Assembly (NCBI GenBank): GCA_900128395.1
Contig: LT649358.1
Span: forward strand, 1-33,368
Reading direction: 5' to 3'
DNA from: Stramenopiles sp. TOSAG23-2
Taxonomy: Eukaryota; Sar
DNA length: 33,368 nt
The notes below the pieces were generated by a model that was given only the letters and a program-made list of their open reading frames with translations, was not told the DNA's origin and searched no databases. Below are positions 27,188-33,368 of the stretch, in pieces. Position 1 is the first letter of the stretch. Each line of letters opens with the position of its first letter. The position numbers and the translations under genes are program-made.

Positions 27188-29447
27188 ATGTCAATTCAGT
27201 TATTAAGAGCTAATATATCAAAAATGGACGAAATGTCCTCGTGTAACGATGAAATAAAAGATGATGAAATACAATTATTCTCGCCAGATGGTATGTTTTG
27301 TACAATTGAGAATCTAGATGTTGAACGTATAAAGCGTGGTTCATGTTCGTTGCTCGATATGCTTTGTGAAAATATGAAAATGTTAGAACTTGGAACAGGA
27401 AAAAAAGCTGCCGTTATTGAAGACAGTTGTACATTCGAGAATCTAGATATTGAATGTACAAAGCGTGATTCATGCTCGTTGCTTAACATGGTCGACGTTA
27501 TTGAAGATGTTCGTCACGTAAAATGTGGCACAATAGTTCTCTTAGGTGGACTAACTGGCCAAAAACTGTTTGAACAAGTCTTACTGTTTTTAAACTGCGA
27601 GTCATTGTCAAAATTGTTACAATCCAGCATGGTGAAACAGATAGATTCACAGTATGAGAATTCATATTTACAAACAGTCATGGTCAAACGTATTTCCAAT
27701 TTTCATAAAGAAAACATTGCATACTGTAAATATCACGTTGAGCAAGCCAAGCCAATCTTGAAGTCATTGAAACCACATTTTGATGAAGGTAAAGTGATAA
27801 AATTTTTATTGAATCGTAATAATAATGTCAAAAGGCAAATAAGCAAAATTGTCAGTGAACACAAAAAAGATGAAAATGAAAAGAGTATTTTACACTTCAT
27901 ATTCAATTTTTTTTTACATTGTTACAAAGATATCGCGCGAGTATTGGACATAGTGACCAGTTTCCGAAAAGTCTTATCAATTGACGTAAATCCACCAATT
28001 GAAGAAGTTATAAGTTTGGGTGTTGTACCAAGGCTTGTAGAATGTTTAAGCGACAATAAAAACCCAGTTTTACAGTTTGAAGCAGCATGGGTTTTAACAA
28101 ATATTGCCAGTGGTACTAGTGACCATACACGCGTTGTTATCGAACATGGTGCAGTACCAAAATTTGTTGATTTATTATTGTCAAACAACGAGGACGTTAG
28201 GGAACAAGCTGTTTGGGCACTTGGTAACATTGCTGGTGACTCGCCATCGTGTAGGAATATAGTTTTGCAAGCATCTGCTTTACCAAATTTATTACAAGAC
28301 GTTAGGGAACAAGCTGTTTGGGCACTTGGTAACATTGCTGGTGACTCGCCATCGTGTAGGAATATAGTTTTGCAAGCATCTGCTTTACCAAATTTATTAC
28401 AACAATTGCAACCTGGTACGAAAGTTTCAATGCAACGAAATGCAACGTGGACCCTATCTAATTTTTGTCGCGGTAAACCTCAACCATCATTTGATCTGGT
28501 TAAACCTGCCTTGCCAACATTAGCACAACTTTTGTTCCAGCAAGATGATGAAGTTTTGACCGATGCATGTTGGGCATTATCATACTTAAGCGATGGTCCA
28601 AATGAAAAAATCCAAGCCGTAATGGAAAGCGGCGTATGTATGCGTTTAGTAGAATTATTGATGCATCCATCAAGAGCAGTACAAACACCTGCTATACGTA
28701 CGGTTGGTAATATTGTTACTGGGGACGATTTACAAACTCAAGTCATTATCAATTGCGGTGCCTTACCATGCATTTTAGCACTTTTATCAAGCCCAAATAA
28801 TCGTATAAGAAAAGAAGCATGTTGGACAGTACGATTTACAAACTCAAGTCATTATCAATTGCGGTGCCTTACCATGCATTTTAGCACTTTTATCAAGCCC
28901 AAATAATCGTATAAGAAAAGAAGCATGTTGGACAGTATCCAACATCACAGCGGGAAATGATATGCAAATTAAGTCTGTGATTGAAGCAAATCTTATTCCA
29001 CCATTGATTAATCTATTAAATTCTGCTGAATTTGATATTAAAAAAGAAGCAGCATGGGCAATCTCAAATGCAACAAGTGGTGGCACATCGGAGCAAATTA
29101 ATTTCTTAGTCAGTCAAGGCTGCATACTGCCATTGTGTGAGTTGCTTGAAGTGAATGATGCAAAGATTGTTACCGTGGCATTAGAAGGCCTTGAGAATAT
29201 CTTGAAAGCTGGAGAAGATTTAAAGGATCAAAATGGCGGTGAAAATCCACATGCAGTTTTAATCGAGCAAGCGAATGGATTGGACAAAATCAATAATTTG
29301 CAACAACATGAAGATAATAACATATACGAGCGTGCTGTGAAAATTTTGGAACAATATTTTGGTGATAAAGAAGATTCAGTAGCAATTGAAAAAACGAGTT
29401 CTGACCATATGCATTTGGAACTTTTATTTGAACAGGCAGTGCAATAA
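27188..29447 (+). CDS. Importin-alpha-like ARM-repeat protein without IBB, carrying two artefact-like tandem duplications
   Basis: The first in-frame ATG is 27188; ATG 27224 has a better AAAATGG context. The frame breaks at about 28831 because of a 106-bp duplication and continues to TAA 29447; counting that repeat once gives a 717-residue protein (682 without the extra 105-bp copy). From residue about 265 the ARM repeats of importin-alpha are clear, with the NLS-binding Trp/Asn pattern: [83 protein letters not shown]. Importin-alpha carries NLS cargo and binds importin-beta through an N-terminal Arg-rich IBB. Here the first about 260 residues have no IBB; instead they hold two 21-residue repeats (38-58 and 81-101) around ENLDxExxKRxSCSLL, then unfamiliar helical sequence. 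It may be a cargo adaptor outside the importin-beta route, or an upstream exon is missing. Confidence 0.82.
27299..27490 (+). repeat. Diverged 63-bp coding repeat (27299-27361 and 27428-27490)
   Basis: The two 63-bp blocks match at 53 of 63 positions and both encode C-T-x-E-N-L-D-[VI]-E-x-x-K-R-x-S-C-S-L-L. Offset is 129 bp. Diverged, in frame, so a genuine old duplication inside the unique N-terminal region. Confidence 0.75.
28193..28402. repeat. Perfect 105-bp tandem duplication, in frame (28193-28297 and 28298-28402)
   Basis: Identical copies encoding 35 residues ([18 protein letters not shown] through NLLQ). An ARM repeat is about 42 residues, so the extra copy breaks the ARM spacing rather than adding a repeat. 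Confidence 0.92.
28725..28936. repeat. Perfect 106-bp tandem duplication, out of frame (28725-28830 and 28831-28936)
   Basis: Identical copies; 106 is not a multiple of three, so the upstream frame ends at 28906 and the correct ARM frame resumes in the second copy (EACWTVSNI). Confidence 0.92.
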
Positions 29448-29731
29448 ATTGATACACTCTTTTAATCGTTGTGATGTTATATAACAATACACAGTTATTT
29501 ATTAGATTTAATAGGACACAGGGGGGAGGAGTTTTAACTATATATTAATACAGTATAACAAATGAAATTAGTAAAAAACAATACTTACCATGTATGTGTA
29601 GTAATTAAATTAATAATAAAAGGATTGGATTACACACACTTAAAGTAAAATTGTTAATATATTTTGTTTATATATATATGTATTAGCTGGAATATATATA
29701 TAATATATATATATATAGTATTTAAATAATC

Positions 29732-32700
29732 ATGCACTCTAATTGTCTTTTCAATCCTAGTCCAATTAATATTATTCTTAGCATCATCATTCGTCTTTTT
29801 TCAATAATAATTGTTTATGTATTGTCGGTGTCTTCCGCTTCAGTTTGTAATATAGACAATGATTGCATAGGCGGGGGTATTTGTGATAAGTTTGAGGGTT
29901 GCATTTGCAGCGCAGGTCGATTTGGCTCGAACTGTCAGCAAAAAATATTTGACATAGGTACAACATATAATACTAATTTAGATGGAACAAAACGATGTTT
30001 TAATACAGTCAAACCAATACCAATTACAACATACTATTCAGAGATAAGAATATGTTTCAACAATTGGGAGTCTCAATTATTAGCCAGTGAAGTATTTTTA
30101 ATTATAACAAAAGAGTTGATCGGCTGGCCAACTCGCGCATATTATTTTAAAGATAACACAGAAAACGCACACGATAATCTAGACGTCCTTGCAAATGGAG
30201 AATGTCATATATTTCTGGAAGGTTGGTTGGAAAATGTTCATTATGCTAAAGGTATGGAAAGGCACGTTTTTCAAAATAGTTCTCAAAAAGTGTTATTCTT
30301 TCCAGATGTTGGATATGAAGGAAGAAATGGATGGTATATAAATTCCAAATCCATTCGCAAAAACTTTCCAACTGATGTATACGCAGCTTTCAAAAAGATG
30401 AATGTACTTCAAGACATGATAGCTTCGCCATTCAATTCTACGAAATATCTACAAAATTGTTCTGGAAACCAAGATTTATGTGATACAGTATCAGGTACAT
30501 ATAAAAATTCCATTTGTCAAGCAGCAGTTCCTTGTGGCAAATTGTATGCTTCAAGAACAAATTATGCCAAGAATCTTATTCAACGGCAAATAAAAGCATT
30601 AGGTTTAAATTTAGAAGTGGAATGGCTGGGTTACAATGGCTTAAAAAATGCTGTACGTAGCCATTTGGATTCGGATACACCTTTTCTATTCTATTGGTGG
30701 ATGCCAGATCCATTTATAATTGAAAATAACGACAAAGTATCTCGTGTGAAATTACCTTCATATGACAGCAGCATATTTAAAACAACAGGTGGGTGTGATT
30801 TTCCACTGGACGCACTTGGGAAGTTTGTTTCGGCAACGTTGCCATCAGTCGTCACTAACTTTGTGGAAAAATTCAAAATTAAGCCAAGTTTAATCAATGC
30901 CCTTCTTTCATTAAATAGAAAATCTGGTGGGGAAAATAAGTGGAATACGGCGTGTAGAACATTGAAGGAGTCTGCAAATCTAGAAAGCTTTTTAACAATT
31001 ATTCCTGGCAAGCAGGACGAAAAGAACACGGTTCGGTTGGCTTTTAGACCAAAAGATCATTCTGGCACAATACTTGCAAATGTATTACAACAATTAATAC
31101 AACAAACATTAGGCATGAATGCCATTTTAATCCCATCGAATAATGATATGGAAGGCCGATGGAAAGTTGCAAATCGCCATGCAGATATGTACGTAGGAAT
31201 GAAATACATGCCTGGTCATAATTTGATTACAGAGAATGAATTTTTACAATTTTTTAACTTTAACCTGGGTTTTCAATCGCAATTGGGACTGTACCTATAT
31301 GTACCTACGTCCTTACCGGTTAAAGCAACATCTATTAATCATTATTTATATGCTGCGGAATTACGTAAATGGTTGCCACCTCTAGGCACATATGACTCGG
31401 ATAACGCTGCATCGTGTGTTTTGTGGTGGTGCCTTGATAGCAATGTGACTAATAGTACTAATAAATACAATGATGGCGGACACTTTGTACCAACATGGTG
31501 TAATAAGCAAAATAACGAATCTTTGTGTGGTGAAATTTTAATATCCGATGGGGTAACAGATTTGCCAGCATGGTCGATTGTAGCAGAAATGATACAGAAT
31601 TTACAATTGCCATTTGCGTTGGTGTTTGTAAATAAAACCACATTATCGTCAGCATTAAATAACAATGGGAAATACGTTATTTTATATTTATCGAAACAAG
31701 ATATAGATATGACTGATGAACTATTTCGATTTCAATTACCGGGATTCAAAAGTAGCTGTATTTCCTCAGCAACACCAACATCTTATAGTTACAACAATCG
31801 ATATTTGGGTAGTTACAATTGTGATTTTCCTATCCAAAATGTTTATATAACTGCTGGCAAACGGATTTGGCAAAAACCCGAGGCACTGCATTTGCTTTTA
31901 GAACGTTTTCAAATACCGTCTTACGAGTTGAAAAAAATGATCCAAGCTTTCATCACTGACACACAAAATAACACTGCAGAAATTTTGGCATCAACATGGA
32001 TTGGGAAAAATTATCATACATGGACTCCATGGATAGCAGGATGTGAAAAGACACCTGGTTATTTTGGTATACGTGGAAAGTGCAAACCGTGTCCATCCGG
32101 TACGTACTCAACAGTTGGTTCAAATGTGTGTCGTTTGTGTCATGAAAATTCATACTCTTTAGCCAATGGTTCCTCCACTTGCATTTCTTGCCCCGATAAT
32201 ACAGCGACTATTATCGAAGGTGCAAATAGGGTTAAAGATTGTGTTTGTACGCAAGGAATAGGACACGCTCAAATGGGTTGTTCTGTATGTCCTGAAAGAG
32301 GCGTTTGTTTTATGGGGAACGTATATGCGCCTAATGGGTATTGGAGACATCAAAATTACACGAATGAAATTTTTAAGTGTCCGTATTTTCCTAGCTGCCT
32401 TGGCGTATCAATAGACACATTATGGTCCTCAAATATTGGGAATGGAAATCGCGTGGAAATGTGCTATGAAAATTTTGACGGGAATTTATGCAACAAGTGT
32501 AAAGATGGTTACGGAAAAGCGATTAGTGGTATATGTGAGAAATGTTCTTCCAACGCAAGTGTATGGATAAGTGTTACTGTTTTGCTTGCCTTCATAATGC
32601 TATTTGTTTTATATCGAGGAAGTCGAGGGCCAAGGGTCCATCGCAAAGAGATTGAAGGGTATCTTGATGAATTGCGGACGGCAATTGAAGCCGATACGGC

Positions 32701-33331
32701 ATGTGTATATGTATGTGAATCAATAAACGACAAAAAGACTACAGCACACTTTTTAGCACAATCAAATAACACAAAAGAAGGTAGCTTTAAGAAGCTTAAA
32801 TTAGGAATGGAAATTGATTCTCGCAGTAAACGGAAGAGAAGTACTGTAGTAAATTTTACAACTTTAAAAAGGATTGAAAAAGTGCGAAAAACTTACTTTG
32901 ATCGCAAATTGGATATGAATGATTACTATGAAGTACAAAGTGTTGTGGATCTGCAAATACCGGATCAAATTGTTAACCGTGAGAGACTGATCCACTATCA
33001 AAAGTTTTTTCACCAAGAAACGGGGGAAGTTTTGGTGTTTCCTTTGTTGTCAGACTTGCAAGTTACAGTAGGATTTTTGATTTTTCGCCGACATACTTCT
33101 AAGAAAGCAAAAGGGTATTTTAGAACGAAGATTCTTGTTGCAGAATTTTTACAAAAACATGCAGACATGTTGTCATCACAAAGTCAAGACATACCAGCAA
33201 TCTTGTTTAAAATTCTTTTCAGCCATTTGCAAATATTTGCTTTGTCAAAATTTCTATTGGTCCCATGGTCTGGCACTTCATTATCAACATTTGAATTTGC
33301 CTGGGACTTATCTACATTATTTGGTATGTAG
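29732..33331 (+). CDS. Receptor-like membrane protein: EGF-like, two betaine-binding-protein-like lobes, Cys-rich repeats, TM and GAF-like region; 3' partial
   Basis: At least 1199 residues. Signal peptide/anchor: INIILSIIIRLFSIIIVYVLSVSS region (12-35). EGF-like motif: CNIDNDCIGGGICDKF through CICSAGRFGSNC (39-68). Residues about 100-420 resemble the OpuAC/glycine-betaine substrate-binding family (EIRICFNNWESQLLASEV, LANGECHIFLEGWLENV at 153-169, LFYWWMPDPF at 319-328). Residues about 430-765 repeat this fold: GCDFPLDALGKFVSATLPSV (354-373) is mirrored by NCDFPIQNVYITAGKRIW (696-713). Residues 771-940: GCC2/GCC3-type cysteine motifs (CKPCPSGTYSTVGSNVCRLC). TM helix at 943-961 (VWISVTVLLAFIMLFVLYR). 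Residues about 980-1145 may be a cytoplasmic GAF-like domain (ADTACVYVCES; GEVLVFPLLSDLQVTVGFLI), followed by more hydrophobic sequence. The stop TAG at 33329 overlaps a GTATGT donor, so the gene probably continues through an intron beyond the window. Confidence 0.75.
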   Translation: MHSNCLFNPSPINIILSIIIRLFSIIIVYVLSVSSASVCNIDNDCIGGGICDKFEGCICSAGRFGSNCQQKIFDIGTTYNTNLDGTKRCFNTVKPIPITTYYSEIRICFNNWESQLLASEVFLIITKELIGWPTRAYYFKDNTENAHDNLDVLANGECHIFLEGWLENVHYAKGMERHVFQNSSQKVLFFPDVGYEGRNGWYINSKSIRKNFPTDVYAAFKKMNVLQDMIASPFNSTKYLQNCSGNQDLCDTVSGTYKNSICQAAVPCGKLYASRTNYAKNLIQRQIKALGLNLEVEWLGYNGLKNAVRSHLDSDTPFLFYWWMPDPFIIENNDKVSRVKLPSYDSSIFKTTGGCDFPLDALGKFVSATLPSVVTNFVEKFKIKPSLINALLSLNRKSGGENKWNTACRTLKESANLESFLTIIPGKQDEKNTVRLAFRPKDHSGTILANVLQQLIQQTLGMNAILIPSNNDMEGRWKVANRHADMYVGMKYMPGHNLITENEFLQFFNFNLGFQSQLGLYLYVPTSLPVKATSINHYLYAAELRKWLPPLGTYDSDNAASCVLWWCLDSNVTNSTNKYNDGGHFVPTWCNKQNNESLCGEILISDGVTDLPAWSIVAEMIQNLQLPFALVFVNKTTLSSALNNNGKYVILYLSKQDIDMTDELFRFQLPGFKSSCISSATPTSYSYNNRYLGSYNCDFPIQNVYITAGKRIWQKPEALHLLLERFQIPSYELKKMIQAFITDTQNNTAEILASTWIGKNYHTWTPWIAGCEKTPGYFGIRGKCKPCPSGTYSTVGSNVCRLCHENSYSLANGSSTCISCPDNTATIIEGANRVKDCVCTQGIGHAQMGCSVCPERGVCFMGNVYAPNGYWRHQNYTNEIFKCPYFPSCLGVSIDTLWSSNIGNGNRVEMCYENFDGNLCNKCKDGYGKAISGICEKCSSNASVWISVTVLLAFIMLFVLYRGSRGPRVHRKEIEGYLDELRTAIEADTACVYVCESINDKKTTAHFLAQSNNTKEGSFKKLKLGMEIDSRSKRKRSTVVNFTTLKRIEKVRKTYFDRKLDMNDYYEVQSVVDLQIPDQIVNRERLIHYQKFFHQETGEVLVFPLLSDLQVTVGFLIFRRHTSKKAKGYFRTKILVAEFLQKHADMLSSQSQDIPAILFKILFSHLQIFALSKFLLVPWSGTSLSTFEFAWDLSTLFGM
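33324..33329 (+). other. Candidate 5' splice site GTATGT
   Basis: GTATGT begins right after codons for a conserved-looking membrane-proximal segment (FAWDLSTLF) and runs straight into an in-frame TAG. Similar multi-pass proteins carry further TM helices here. No acceptor can be fixed within the remaining 39 bases (an AG at 33357-33358 would give a 35-nt intron). Confidence 0.4.
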
Positions 33332-33368
33332 GTATTATTATGTTGTGAGGTATCAAAGCTTTCCTCTG

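Noticed and set aside
28962-29447. A second, short ARM-repeat gene
   Set aside because: It continues the same ARM array after the out-of-frame duplication.
29732-33331. Bacterial contamination or recent transfer suggested by the binding-protein-like lobes
   Set aside because: The same ORF has an EGF-like motif, GCC2/GCC3 repeats and a TM segment, and base composition matches its neighbours; the domain may be of old bacterial origin but the gene is eukaryotic.
1-33368. Giant-virus origin (AT-rich, nearly intronless, ubiquitin and kinesin present)
   Set aside because: No viral core gene is seen, and AK7, pirin, F-BAR and GCC-type receptor genes point to a nuclear genome.
1-33368. tRNA, rRNA, CRISPR array or transposable element
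   Set aside because: No TTC-arm/anticodon layout, spaced repeats, transposase, integrase or terminal repeats found by eye on either strand; a covariance-model scan was not possible.

Overview
This window looks like a gene-dense piece of the nuclear genome of an AT-rich, flagellated (or ancestrally flagellated) protist. Evidence for that: long ORFs with the standard code (TAA and TGA stops), only one candidate intron, A-rich start contexts, many Asn/Thr triplet tracts inside proteins, and wholly eukaryotic gene content (kinesin motor, importin-alpha ARM repeats, F-BAR/PH protein, SNF2 helicase, ubiquitin, an AK7-type ciliary protein). Coding sequence covers roughly 84% of the window. The lineage cannot be fixed from this sequence. 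The AK7-like gene argues for a ciliated organism and against a dictyostelid, despite the poly-Asn tracts. No RNA gene, CRISPR array, transposon or viral gene was recognised.

Layout, left to right: (1) 436-4050 (-) secreted or luminal fusion of two GT31-like domains and a GT61 domain; (2) 4743-6714 (+) long charged coiled-coil protein, split by one frameshift in an A10 run; (3) 7148-8341 (-) class I methyltransferase-like protein, its 3' end inside a perfect 236-bp tandem duplication; (4) 9025-10893 (+) tandem ubiquitin-like protein with an embedded near-perfect ubiquitin and a SUMO-interacting-type tail; (5) 11301-12677 (+) F-BAR + PH protein; (6) 12946-14010 (-) pirin; (7) 14603-16588 (+) AK7-like protein with a degenerate kinase P-loop and a Dpy-30 motif; (8) 16717-22042 (-) SHPRH-like SNF2 protein with no visible RING, frame-broken by a 115-bp duplication; (9) 22594-25419 (+) kinesin with a C-terminal motor; (10) 25606-26652 (-) TauD/TfdA-type dioxygenase; (11) 27188-29447 (+) importin-alpha-like ARM protein without an IBB, carrying a 105-bp in-frame and a 106-bp out-of-frame duplication; (12) 29732 to the right edge (+) receptor-like protein with two glycine-betaine-binding-protein-like lobes, Cys-rich repeats, a membrane segment and a GAF-like region, probably continuing past an intron.

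The genes do not form an operon or a pathway. Most sit in alternating divergent and convergent pairs, with short convergent spacers and 0.5-0.7 kb shared promoter regions. The most unusual biology is in domain architecture: the GT31-GT31-GT61 fusion, the embedded K63E ubiquitin, the pseudo-kinase AK7, the RING-less SHPRH, the kinesin with a plus-end-type neck on a C-terminal motor, the importin-alpha without IBB, and the doubled binding-protein receptor. A separate warning sign is a set of four perfect tandem duplications (105, 106, 115 and 236 bp) plus one homopolymer frameshift. These look more like assembly joins or sequencing errors than biology, and they affect how four genes should be read.
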